Positions 37,536 to 45,837 of a DNA stretch of 64,000 nucleotides are shown piece after piece. The position numbers and the translations under genes are program-made. The stretch covers positions 1-64,000 of the forward strand of contig JALNJX010000001.1 of assembly GCA_023268255.1 (NCBI GenBank). Direction: 5' to 3'. The notes under the pieces are model-generated. The model was not told the origin of the DNA. It made no database searches and saw nothing but the letters and a program-made list of their open reading frames with translations. The number at the start of each line of letters is the position of its first letter. Within the stretch, counting starts at the first letter, position 1. This stretch comes from Candidatus Wolframiiraptor sinensis (lineage in GTDB: Archaea; Thermoproteota; Nitrososphaeria_A; Caldarchaeales; Wolframiiraptoraceae).

Positions 37536-37789
37536 AGTATCTCCTCAGCCCTCCGCTTTGCCTCGAGAATTTTCCTCATGACGTCCGGCGGGAGCTTGTA
37601 GTCCTCGGCTCTCCTATCAACCCTTCCCAGCACGACGAGGCCGACTCCGGGCCTTATATCGACCTCATGCAGGTATCTGCTATGATTCGTCTGCCTCATC
37701 TTCTCGATTATCACGAATCTCTTCAGCTCTCCGCCCCTGAGAACCCTCCTGAACCTGATTATGCCATCCGCTATGTGCTCTATTCCCCA
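37532..37789 (-). pseudogene. KaiC/RadA-like ATPase, C-terminal part of interrupted gene
   Basis: Reads WGIEHIADGIIRFRRV, then GGELKRFVIIEKMRQTNHSRYLHEVDI and GVGLVVL, the conserved C-terminal end of archaeal KaiC-like (GvpD/RadA-like) ATPases. It joins exactly with the N-terminal part at 39148-39702: joining ..ESFG to WGIEHIADG restores the unbroken family sequence (normally ESFGFGxEHxADGIIRF). Overlaps the primase-like gene by four bases. Confidence 0.8.
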
Positions 37790-37915
37790 TAACTACTTTA
37801 CATTAGTATCGAAACTTGAACATGGAAAAACCTAGAATCTAGATCAAAAATTAAGTTAGAATTAAGAATGAAAGTTGGGAGGAAGAAGAAAAATGGGGGT
37901 GGGAGAGCCTCTTTT

Positions 37916-38749
37916 TCATGCGTACATTGTTTGGCGCAAAAATAGCTCTTCAGCCAGCTTCTTCAGTTTTTCTTGCTTTCTTTGGATTTTGAAGGAGATT
38001 TTTCTATAGAACTCGATTATTGCGTCATTTCTGTAAATCAGTAGTGCATATATGTTTCTGTCTCTCCTATAGTATATCGTTGAATGCACTCCTAGATCAC
38101 TTAATAGTTGCTGTACTACAAGTATTAACTCATAGTCCTTGTTTTCCGCTCCGATATAGCGTCCCCAAACTCCTCCTTCGGCGTCAAAAAAGCCTGAAAT
38201 TGCGACTGCGGGGTACTTGCGTAATATAAACTCGTATAGGACCCAAGGGCGTTGAGACGTCAGCTCATAAAATGCTTTATTACAGAAACTAACTGCAAAT
38301 CTCCTCTTACATCCATATCTTTTATGATGATGTTCATTCAGGACGATCGGTTTATAGGGTTTCTCTCTTCCCACCACCTTTGCAACAGCATATCCAAAAT
38401 ATTCGGCAAAATCATAATCTGTCACTTTAAGAGTCAGTATGTATTGTGTATGTCCGTTATAATGGCGGATACATTTCGTCCCATCCCCGAGATATGCTGT
38501 TAATGAATAGGCTAGTTCCTCGCATTCTCTAAGGCCTACACAATTCCCTATGGGACTCCTTCCTTTATTCAGCCAATTGTATATAGTGTCTTCGCGGATC
38601 AATATTCCGAAAGCCTCAAGAAGGGCTCTGCTAATTCTTCTTCCAGAGATGCCAAGTTTTTGATGTAGGTCAATAGCAAACTCGTAGACCTCCTTGTTAA
38701 GCCAAAAACTCCTAATAACAGGTTCTTCCACACCCTTCCTCCTAGGCAT
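37916..38749 (-). CDS. LAGLIDADG homing endonuclease with N-terminal HTH
   Basis: A 277-residue intact gene. N-terminal HTH-like part (GISGRRISRALLEAFGILIREDTIYNWLNKG) followed by the first LAGLIDADG-type motif (LTAYLGDGTK, about residue 83) and the second (AISGFFDAEGG, about 190). Each motif keeps an acidic end residue (D or E) for metal binding. Architecture is the same as the endonuclease in the tyrS insert. ATG 38749 follows GGAGAG by nine bases. More A+T than its neighbours. Confidence 0.82.
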   Translation of the reverse strand: MPRRKGVEEPVIRSFWLNKEVYEFAIDLHQKLGISGRRISRALLEAFGILIREDTIYNWLNKGRSPIGNCVGLRECEELAYSLTAYLGDGTKCIRHYNGHTQYILTLKVTDYDFAEYFGYAVAKVVGREKPYKPIVLNEHHHKRYGCKRRFAVSFCNKAFYELTSQRPWVLYEFILRKYPAVAISGFFDAEGGVWGRYIGAENKDYELILVVQQLLSDLGVHSTIYYRRDRNIYALLIYRNDAIIEFYRKISFKIQRKQEKLKKLAEELFLRQTMYA

Positions 38750-38798
38750 CGCCCATCACTCTCCTTTCATCAGCTCGGCTCCCATCCCGCCGGCCTCC

Positions 38799-38960
38799 CT
38801 AGCCAGCATCCCCAAAGCACTCCTCCTCAACCTCGCCGTATTCCACGCGGTTGATGGACACATCGCCGATCCTGGCGACCTGTCCACTGGGGGGTATGGA
38901 TACCGCGCCTCGATCCATGTAAATGGTTATCTCGTGGGGAGTCAAATTTATGAGCCTCAC
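38799..38960 (-). CDS. Small phage-type protein with N-L-T-P-H motif
   Basis: A 53-residue frame from GTG 38960: V-R-L-INLTPHEITIYM, then SIPPSGQVARI and N-R-V-E-YGEVEE. This matches a small family (opening (M/V)-x-L-(I/V)-NLTPH) that I associate with phages and integrated elements in bacteria and archaea; function unknown. Frame ends early at 38799; a following frame (MLAREAGGMGAELMKGE) may be the shifted natural C terminus. It lies between the TATA box at 39005 and the endonuclease gene. Confidence 0.5.
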   Translation of the reverse strand: MRLINLTPHEITIYMDRGAVSIPPSGQVARIGDVSINRVEYGEVEEECFGDAG

Positions 38961-39004
38961 GCCCTCCACGACCCAGCCCCTGAAAGCCGATGAAAATGGC
39001 CGAG

Positions 39005-39018
39005 ATTATAAGGCTTCA
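39005..39018 (-). promoter_or_regulatory. TATA-box promoter of the second endonuclease element
   Basis: TGAAGCCTTATAAT on minus, about 45-58 bases before the GTG of the small phage-type gene. The same 14-mer is found at 5-18 and 318-331. Confidence 0.5.
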
Positions 39019-39147
39019 TGGACGCAAAGGAAAACAGCTCACGCGACCACACCTCATAATATGGAACATGGGATAATAGTGATAGATAGGGAGGGGGCTG
39101 AGAGGGTGATCGAAGGATGAGGCTAGGCGATCTGATACTTCTATTAA
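39005..39147. repeat. Mobile-element scar, copy 2
   Basis: Matches bases 5 to about 205 (with a 60-base deletion). Plus-strand tail frame IIVIDREGAERVIEG stop, then ATG with M-R-L-G-D-L-I-L-L-L. Similarity to copy 1 continues to the junction with the KaiC-like gene, where it stops abruptly. Confidence 0.6.
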
Positions 39148-39702
39148 TCCGAAGCTCTCCGCGGTCGTTATCGCGTACTGGCTCACGGCGAGTATCGTGA
39201 AGTCCCACTTCGATAAAACTTTCTTGAGATAGTAGCTGTATCTTCTCGCCATCGCGGGCCTATCGAGCCAGAAGGCCGAGAGCGAGTCTATCGCGACCCT
39301 GGCCCTGCCGTATCCAAGCTCCTTCTTCGCCTCGATTATCTTCTCTACGAGCGCCTCCATGTCCAGCGACTTGAGGCTCCACCTATCCTCCCTGCCCATC
39401 AGCGCGTCAACTATTATCAGCTTGCCCCCATCCATGGCCTCCTCGAAATTCATCCCGAACTGTGAGGCCTGCTTCACGATGGACTCCCTGCTCTCCTCAG
39501 TCGTTATGTAGATGCACTTATCGCCATCCAGTATCCCCTGATTGATGAAGTGTATCGAGAAGATCGTCTTGCCGCATCCAGGCTCGACCGTGACGGCGAC
39601 CAAGAAGCCCTCGGGCACCCCGCCCTCGATGAGGCCGTCAATCCCCTTAACCCCGGTCTTGAGCCTATTCACCTCGGACGCCAACCCCACACCATTAACC
39701 AC
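39148..39702 (-). pseudogene. KaiC/RadA-like ATPase, N-terminal part of interrupted gene
   Basis: First 185 residues of a KaiC-like RecA-fold ATPase. Features: LKTGVKGIDGLIEGGVPEG, Walker A VEPGCGKTIF, ITTEESRESIVKQA, Walker B region ARVAIDSLSAFW, and the motif ILAVSQYAITTAESFG, after which foreign sequence follows. Translation would continue 43 unrelated residues to 39016. GTG 39702 is used (GTG 39672 possible). Related proteins act in signalling and regulation of motility or DNA metabolism. Confidence 0.8.
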
Positions 39703-39847
39703 CGGCCCCGAGATAAGCTGTTCACTCGGAGCTGAGGTAACCGCTAAAAGCGCTGGGCGCCGCCGGGATCTTTGGCCAGCAATGAGCCATCTTTAAAGGC
39801 TTAAATAGCATAATCCCCCGATAACGGTGACTAAAGGAGACTGAAGC

Positions 39848-40822
39848 GTGCATAGTAAGCTCTTATCCCAAATCGCGATAATCCTGATATTGTGTGTCTT
39901 ATCAATAGGTTTTGCTCAGCAGGTTATCACCACCACGACGACTACTGTGATAACTTATCCGCCGAGCACGACGACCGAGATCGTGGAGATGCCTGGGACA
40001 ACCGGCGCCGCGACGATAATCTACGGCGGCTACAGGCTCATCTACGTCGAGATGAGACCCGATCAGGAGTGCGTCATGGTTGTTAGGGGCGAGCCGGTCA
40101 CGGAGATCACGATTCCGGTCATGACTTTCCCGGGGATAACGACGGCCTACGCGATCCCGGCGGCAACATATGAGACGACGATCACGAGTGTTGAGGGCGG
40201 GACGACCTTGAAAACGACGGGCATGGATTACGTCGAGGCTCTGACCATGATATCCATGGGGCCGATAAGCACGGTCTTCAGCATCGCGGTCCCAGTTTAT
40301 GGAGAGATAATGAAGTACTGCAGGGCGATAACGCTCACGATCATAAATAGGTTCGAGGCAAGGGAGCCCTTAACGATCTCCATAGCCATGCCCGGATACA
40401 CGGTGAGTGGAACGGTCATAACGGTTCCGGAGCTCTTCATCACAGAGCCGGTCACGGTCACAAAGACCACGACTATACCCGGCACAACCTACACCACGAC
40501 ATATGAGGAAAGGGGCCGAACTATAGTCACGACGATAACCGCGCCCGGCACGATCATAACCAAGACAATAACGATCCCCGGTAGCACCGTAACCAATACG
40601 ATAACGATAGAATCAACGGTAAGCGGCCCGCCGACCAAGACGGAGGCTTCAACGCAGACCACAGGAGCTCCCAGCAAGACGACCCCCATGACAACTCAGG
40701 CGCCGGCCACCACAGCCGCGGGCCCCGAAATGGCCTCAATGATACCGATCATAATCATCGCGATAATAATTGTGGTGGTCATCGCCGCGATTCTGGTGAT
40801 TCGCAGGTCAAGGGCACGGTAA
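39848..40822 (+). CDS. Thr-rich membrane-anchored surface protein
   Basis: A 324-residue protein with a signal peptide (to about SIGFAQQ), two Thr-rich segments separated by a folded part (about 45-200), a repeated motif of the TIT-x-PGTT-x-T type (about 205-255), a PTKTEASTQTTGAPSKTT linker that looks heavily O-glycosylated, and a C-terminal transmembrane helix with basic tail (RRSRAR). Likely a cell-surface or S-layer-associated protein; not named. GTG 39848 follows TATA CTTAAATAGCATAA. Divergent from the interrupted KaiC-like gene. Confidence 0.6.
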   Translation: MHSKLLSQIAIILILCVLSIGFAQQVITTTTTTVITYPPSTTTEIVEMPGTTGAATIIYGGYRLIYVEMRPDQECVMVVRGEPVTEITIPVMTFPGITTAYAIPAATYETTITSVEGGTTLKTTGMDYVEALTMISMGPISTVFSIAVPVYGEIMKYCRAITLTIINRFEAREPLTISIAMPGYTVSGTVITVPELFITEPVTVTKTTTIPGTTYTTTYEERGRTIVTTITAPGTIITKTITIPGSTVTNTITIESTVSGPPTKTEASTQTTGAPSKTTPMTTQAPATTAAGPEMASMIPIIIIAIIIVVVIAAILVIRRSRAR

Positions 40823-40894
40823 GCGAAAGAGCATAAAACACGTTTTTCTTTCCCGTTATATGAGGAATGATTTTCCGCGAAAAGGGGAACCCGA

Positions 40895-42166
40895 CTAATC
40901 TTTGAGAAATCTTTTCAGCTCATTTAGCGCGGCATCATATCCGGAGCCCGCCGCTATTCCCGCCAAGTATCCGGCCGCCGAAACGGCGTCGAAACAATCG
41001 ACTCCTCTCGCAAGAAGTGCCAGCGTCGCCGCGATCAGGGTGTTTAGACCGCGTTCGCCGAGTGGTCTATTCATCCAGCTCAACCTCCACCTAGAGTTCC
41101 CGATCAGTAGATCGAACTCTCTCCCGACGATGTATATCATGTTCTCGAGCTCCGAGGCCTTCCTAGAGTATATCTCGTATTTCGCGCGCAGCCCCATCTT
41201 CATGTTTATCCCGAGCTGGGATGCCTCATCCTCTCCAATTATCGAGATGAGCCTCGGGCTCGAGGATATCCCGAATCCCACAGCCCAAGAGTACTCCTTG
41301 AGATCCTTAAGCAGATTGATTCTTCTGCCCGCGTAGATCACGCCTTCCTCAAGAACGCCGGCGGGCTTGAGCTCGACTTCGAGTGCGCTCATCAGGGCTC
41401 TTGACTCGTCCGGCAGGGGCTCGAGCAGGATCACATTCTCCGCGCGGCTCCTCATGGCCCTCAGAGCCTGCCTGAGGTTCCCGGGCCCCATGATTATCTC
41501 CGCCTCCGGCGGTATCCCGATAGGCGCGATCACCACCTCGCCACAGTAATCCGCGGCGGCGGGCATGCCCCGCTTCGGCCTATGAAATGTCACGGTCACA
41601 TCTGCGTGAACGCACACGTCTTCAGCCTCGCCGGTATCGGGGTTTAAGCCCGATGGTATATCCACGGCCACCTTCAATGCTCTGGAGGAGTTTATGAGCT
41701 GTATCGCGGATCTCCAGGGCTCGGCGATCGGCCCCCTAACTCCGGTCCCGAATATCGCGTCAACAACTACCTCGGATTCCTCGACCTCACGCTTAACCCT
41801 CTCAAGATCCTCTATGCTTCTGATGATGAAGAGCTTTATCGACTCGCGCATGGCCCTAGCCGCCTCGAAATTTGCCCTAGCCTCCGCGGTTCTAATCTTC
41901 TCGGGATCTCCTACGAGGATCACCGCGACCTCCGCCCCTAAGCCGGCGAGATGCCTAGCGGCCGCGAAGCCATCTCCACCATTATTCCCGGTCCCGCAGA
42001 TGACAGCGATCCTCGCGCCCGCCACTCCCCCGAGCCATTGATAGATTATCCTGGCGACCCAGGCGCCGGCATTCTCCATCAGCAGGGCTCTCGGGACCCC
42101 AAGCCACTCAGCGTTCTCGTCGATAGCGGCCATCTCGGACGAGGTTATCCCGCCCCAGCTGCTCAA
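40895..42166 (-). CDS. nnrE: NAD(P)H-hydrate epimerase (YjeF_N) with degenerate C-terminal domain
   Basis: A 423-residue protein. Residues about 1-215 are the YjeF_N epimerase: GITSSEMAAIDENAEWLGVPRALLMENAG, GTGNNGGDGFAAARHL, catalytic D in VVDAIFGTGVRGP and VDIPSGLNPDTGE. The C-terminal part (about 230-423) resembles the dehydratase domain of bifunctional Nnr, but the GTGD active-site loop is replaced by G-E-R-G-L-N and the HPG-E and LKG motifs are missing, so it should be inactive. The working dehydratase is encoded at 35089-35949. Start TTG 42166. Confidence 0.82.
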   Translation of the reverse strand: MSSWGGITSSEMAAIDENAEWLGVPRALLMENAGAWVARIIYQWLGGVAGARIAVICGTGNNGGDGFAAARHLAGLGAEVAVILVGDPEKIRTAEARANFEAARAMRESIKLFIIRSIEDLERVKREVEESEVVVDAIFGTGVRGPIAEPWRSAIQLINSSRALKVAVDIPSGLNPDTGEAEDVCVHADVTVTFHRPKRGMPAAADYCGEVVIAPIGIPPEAEIIMGPGNLRQALRAMRSRAENVILLEPLPDESRALMSALEVELKPAGVLEEGVIYAGRRINLLKDLKEYSWAVGFGISSSPRLISIIGEDEASQLGINMKMGLRAKYEIYSRKASELENMIYIVGREFDLLIGNSRWRLSWMNRPLGERGLNTLIAATLALLARGVDCFDAVSAAGYLAGIAAGSGYDAALNELKRFLKD

Positions 42167-42238
42167 CGCCGCGGCACCACGGGAACACTGTCAAGTCCTA
42201 ATCTAAAGTTTATTGCCTCATAGCATCCGGCCTGATGG

Positions 42239-42898
42239 CTATGCTGGCGAAGCCTCCTCTGGTATCGTGAAGAACGCTATTACGGAGAAGATCGTCGCGA
42301 GCAGGCTGACGATCAGCACTATTATCATGGGCCAGAGGATCGTGAGCAGAAGGGGTACGATTGCGCCATAGTCCGGTAAGGCTGGAATTGTCGAGAACAC
42401 GCCGGGGCCGGCCGAGATTATCATGAAGATGGTGAGCGGAATTGACACGACTAAAGCTATTATCAGTATGATTCTCATCCATCCAGCGGCCTTAAACCAC
42501 CTGCTGTCAAAGATCTTTCCAGCCCTGAAATGAGCGATTATATCGAGTATGAAGACCGCGATCGCGAGGCCAACAATCACGAGGGCGGCGGTTATCAAAA
42601 CCCATAGTTGGCTGAGGACCTGGGAGATGGCCGCTCCCATTCTCCACGGCTCCAGCGCGCCGGGCACCACAGTGTACGCCGTCATCATGAGCGAGAAGAA
42701 AAGCCAGGCGATGAGCGCGATCGCGGAGGCGAACATCACGAGCATCAGCACTCCCAGAACCGTGAATATCTTCTCCCGCGTATCCTTGCCCATGAGGATC
42801 CAGGCTATCGCGACGATAATCGGTGAAATGAAACTCACGTAGGGAACCAATCCTAGGATGTACCCTATTCCGCCAAGCCACTTGTAGGTTCTCGCCAT
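42239..42898 (-). CDS. DUF996-family membrane protein
   Basis: A 219-residue archaeal membrane protein with about six hydrophobic segments. N terminus ARTYKWLGGIGYILGLVPYV and the KIFDSRWFKAAGWMRI loop are typical for DUF996. Function unknown. ATG 42898 selected. Convergent with nothing; the VTT-domain gene follows upstream on the same strand with a 34-base gap. Confidence 0.65.
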   Translation of the reverse strand: MARTYKWLGGIGYILGLVPYVSFISPIIVAIAWILMGKDTREKIFTVLGVLMLVMFASAIALIAWLFFSLMMTAYTVVPGALEPWRMGAAISQVLSQLWVLITAALVIVGLAIAVFILDIIAHFRAGKIFDSRWFKAAGWMRIILIIALVVSIPLTIFMIISAGPGVFSTIPALPDYGAIVPLLLTILWPMIIVLIVSLLATIFSVIAFFTIPEEASPA

Positions 42899-42932
42899 GC
42901 ACAATTGAGCCAATGTGCGGCATATATGCTTT

Positions 42933-43598
42933 TCAGCTTTGGAGCCCGCGCCTCCTACTCGCAGGCACTAGCATAGCTTTGAATGCTGCCCAGAATCCAT
43001 TTTTCCTTCCGGTCTCAATCACCTCTTCCCAGTCTACTCTCAGTATTACCACCGTTATCGCCGCCATCGCGGCAACAGCTAGTATTGTTACTATGGGCCC
43101 ATTGCCCTCTCCCAAGAAGAGCGTGGCGAGGTCGAAGTAGAACCTTCCAGCGTAGGCGACTATCCATGAGAGAACTATTTTCCCCAGCATATTCGCTATC
43201 ATGAATTTCGCTATGCTGAGCCCCATGAGCCCGACCGGGATGTAGACGACGTCATCCGGAAGGGGCGTGAGCGCGAACAAGAACACCGCGAGCATTCCAT
43301 ATTTCTCGATAGCTTTTCCGAGGACGGCGGTCTTCCTCCTCCTCTCCTCGCTGAGAAGCCTCCTGCTGAACCTGCCTAAGAAATAGGATGTCAGCTTTCC
43401 CAAAGCGCCTCCAATACCCGCGGCGATCCCGAGAAGAAACGGATCCAAAGCCCTAGACATGAGAACTATCGGTATCAGGTATGGGACAGGCAGGAATGGG
43501 ACTAGGCTGCCTAGAACTGCTATGAGTAGCGCGCCCAGATACCCGTGAGCCCGCAACGCGCGGAAGATCTCGAATACATCGATGAGGTCGCTCATCAC
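42933..43598 (-). CDS. VTT/DedA-family membrane protein
   Basis: A 221-residue protein of the SNARE-associated (VTT/DedA) family, probable lipid scramblase or transporter. Conserved blocks: GSLVPFLPVPYLIP, GAALGGxLGKLTSYFLGRF-type segment and the ALTPLPDDVVYIPVGLMG membrane re-entrant motif. Four to five helices; ATG 43598. Confidence 0.75.
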   Translation of the reverse strand: MMSDLIDVFEIFRALRAHGYLGALLIAVLGSLVPFLPVPYLIPIVLMSRALDPFLLGIAAGIGGALGKLTSYFLGRFSRRLLSEERRRKTAVLGKAIEKYGMLAVFLFALTPLPDDVVYIPVGLMGLSIAKFMIANMLGKIVLSWIVAYAGRFYFDLATLFLGEGNGPIVTILAVAAMAAITVVILRVDWEEVIETGRKNGFWAAFKAMLVPASRRRGLQS

Positions 43599-43657
43599 CG
43601 CATCGCCAGCTCATGGGGGGATGCCCTCGGGATAATTTTATCCTTCCCTTTTTCTGG

Positions 43658-44110
43658 TCATCTCCCTATAATCCTCTGAAGAACTCTTATAATCTCGTCT
43701 GGAATGCCGTGCTGCTTGACGCCCCTATACATTGCCGAGAGATACTCCTTTGATGGCTGGATGAAGCCGTTTCTCGGGCTTGAGGCAACGTGCGTCACAG
43801 CTCTAACCTCGCCAATCCCCTCAACCTCGATCGAGATCATTCTCCTGCTCGCCCTCGATGGGACGCCTTCGAATGCGTCCAGCTTCACGAGCTGATCGGG
43901 CGTTATCATGTAGGCGACGCCGATGACCCTCGCGCCCTCCTTCTCCCTGAGGTTCGCGATGCCGCCCCTCCAAGCCGGGGAATAGGCGTTAAAGGCTATC
44001 TCGAAGCCCTTTAAAACCGCGCGCCTCGCATCGAGCCAATCCCCGATGCACTTTCTCATAAGAGACTTGTCCATGGACCATCCATATGCGAAGTACCATA
44101 GCTTGGTCAT
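43658..44110 (-). CDS. Gamma-glutamylcyclotransferase-like (AIG2/GGCT fold) protein
   Basis: About 150 residues of the GGCT fold: WYFAYGWSMD in place of the usual Y-x-Y-G-S-N, R-G-G-I-A-N-L, V-x-G-V-A-Y and the conserved Glu in LDAFEGV. Some family members cleave gamma-glutamyl amines. ATG 44110 (MTKLWYFAYGW) selected because TATA AAATATAT (about 44137-44145) lies some 30 bases upstream; the longer frame to 44134 would begin inside that promoter. Confidence 0.7.
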   Translation of the reverse strand: MTKLWYFAYGWSMDKSLMRKCIGDWLDARRAVLKGFEIAFNAYSPAWRGGIANLREKEGARVIGVAYMITPDQLVKLDAFEGVPSRASRRMISIEVEGIGEVRAVTHVASSPRNGFIQPSKEYLSAMYRGVKQHGIPDEIIRVLQRIIGR

Positions 44111-44167
44111 CCGCGGAATAGGGCAGTGAGCCATGATATATTTCTGCGCGCGGACTCTGTTCGAGCA

Positions 44168-45742
44168 CTACCCCAAGCAGCGCCTCAGCCTGGCAGCATC
44201 TATGAGCCTCCTACCTGCTTCCTCCTGATCCCCCTCTAGAATGGCTGCTAAAAAGTCGTTTACAGCATTCTCGTAGCGCCTTTGAGTTAATGTTTTCGGG
44301 CCAGCCCTCAGGCCGAGCTGCTCCTCGACGGCGCTCAGGTCTGTTATGATGTCGCTCATGGCGCTGCGTAGCTCATCCGCACTCATGCCGACCAGCTCGG
44401 CTAACTGCTGACATGCCTCGGCCAGCATATTCAGGTTATTCCAAGATAGCAATCCGGCGGCGACGGACAGGTCGTGCTCCAGCTTGCGGTAGCATCTTCT
44501 TAGAGCGTTCCACTCCTCCTCGCTCAGGTCTATGAGCGCTTTGAATCCGATGAACTCTGGCGGTATCCCGAGGGTGTAGAGCGCAGCGGCGAATGGTATT
44601 GCTCTCGGAAGAGATACTTTTCCGACGCTGCGGCTGTAGCCGAAAAGCCCTATGTGAAGCTTCCTGGCTCTTCTCGGCGGAACATATCGGGCCACGTAGT
44701 TTATCATGGGTGCCAGAGCCTCGATCGTCCTCTGATAGCTTCTGGCAAACTTGATGAGAACCTTTCTCAGCAATTCTTCTTCGTGAGGCTCGATGAGCTC
44801 GGGCTCGCCGCCGGGGAGCCGATCATTCAGCACGCGAATAGCTTCCTTCACGGCCTCAACGGGATAATCGTACTTCATGGCGGACTGTATCGTGACGGTA
44901 TGAACTCCCCTATACTCATCTAGGAAATTCTGCAGATTCTCCGGATTCAGGTGGCCGCGAAATGGCATGGTTCCGGCGCCGATTATCGGGTAGATCTCGA
45001 CTCCTGTATCCTCCTCTACTCTCTTCAGCTTCGAGAGCGCGAGCTTGCATAGGATCACGGCGCATGCGAGGCCGTAGTTCAGAGCGGGATCGGAGCGCGC
45101 TAGGAATACTCGGAGAGATTCCGGCTTAACCGCTGATATATAGGGCTCAATTATGCAGTCGATGCTTAGCATGCTCTCCATATCTTCTATGAGCGGGATC
45201 ACGTCGATCGCCTTGGGCTTGAACTCGCCGACCCAATCCGAGACACTCGTCTCTCCGTGTACCCTGATATCCCCGATGCCCGCTATGGCCTTCTCGTAGA
45301 ATCCCTTGAGCTTCAGCATGTCCTCGCTGCAGGTTGTTAGAGGGAGGATGACCTCGAAGAACGGTGTCACCTCCCTTCCATAGAAGGTTGATGCGATGTC
45401 GCGGGCAATCGGTATATTCATCAGGGACTCAAGCAGTATCTTTCGCTCAACGAGCTCTATGTTCGGGTTTGGGACGCGGTATGTCAAGAATATGTCCTCG
45501 CCTATTACGTGATCCCTGAAGAAGTCGCCGTACTTGCTCAGCAGCTTCCTGATAACGCGCGTATCCACGTCCTTTCCCTCAGCATCCCACATTACCTCCA
45601 TGCATCCAAGCTGGCTATAGGCGAAGTATGCCTCATGAACCTCATCCTCTCCCTGAATGACCTCGCCGCTAACCCAGCTCGGCAGTGAGACATTATCCGG
45701 ATGCTGGGTCGACATCGTTCGAGGAATCTTCCTTGAAACCAT
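44168..45742 (-). CDS. ppcA: Phosphoenolpyruvate carboxylase, archaeal type
   Basis: A 524-residue archaeal-type PEPC that makes oxaloacetate from PEP and bicarbonate. Key marks: the RTMSTQHPDN N terminus, R-V-P-N-P-N, HGETSVSDWVGEF, the GHLNPENLQNF segment and GLFGYSRSVGKVSLPRAIPF near the C-terminal third. Length is typical for the short archaeal enzyme (bacterial forms have about 900). It provides anaplerotic oxaloacetate and is not broken, unlike PEP carboxykinase in this window. Confidence 0.93.
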   Translation of the reverse strand: MVSRKIPRTMSTQHPDNVSLPSWVSGEVIQGEDEVHEAYFAYSQLGCMEVMWDAEGKDVDTRVIRKLLSKYGDFFRDHVIGEDIFLTYRVPNPNIELVERKILLESLMNIPIARDIASTFYGREVTPFFEVILPLTTCSEDMLKLKGFYEKAIAGIGDIRVHGETSVSDWVGEFKPKAIDVIPLIEDMESMLSIDCIIEPYISAVKPESLRVFLARSDPALNYGLACAVILCKLALSKLKRVEEDTGVEIYPIIGAGTMPFRGHLNPENLQNFLDEYRGVHTVTIQSAMKYDYPVEAVKEAIRVLNDRLPGGEPELIEPHEEELLRKVLIKFARSYQRTIEALAPMINYVARYVPPRRARKLHIGLFGYSRSVGKVSLPRAIPFAAALYTLGIPPEFIGFKALIDLSEEEWNALRRCYRKLEHDLSVAAGLLSWNNLNMLAEACQQLAELVGMSADELRSAMSDIITDLSAVEEQLGLRAGPKTLTQRRYENAVNDFLAAILEGDQEEAGRRLIDAARLRRCLG

Positions 45743-45837
45743 GCCTTTTGGCGGCTATAGCTCAAAAGAAGTAGAAAAACATTATTTACGAATTGGGAAA
45801 AAGGGGTTGAGGAGAAGTTCGTATTGTTTGCGGCTTT

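Larger units (their letters stand above)
37790..39147. mobile_element. Homing-endonuclease element inserted in the KaiC-like gene
   Basis: A clean 1,358-base insertion between the codons for Gly and Trp of the KaiC-like gene, with no host codon lost. Contents on minus: a TATA box (39005-39018), a small phage-type gene (38799-38960) and a LAGLIDADG endonuclease gene (37916-38749). The first 140 bases (39005-39147) repeat near the window start. No intein splice residues and no BHB at the junctions, so it seems neither an intein nor a splicing intron. AT-rich around 37800-38750. Confidence 0.7.

Noticed and set aside
37790-39147. Intein or BHB intron in the KaiC-like gene
   Set aside because: No splice-junction Cys/Ser or C-terminal His-Asn, frame stops inside, and junction bases do not pair into a bulge-helix-bulge.
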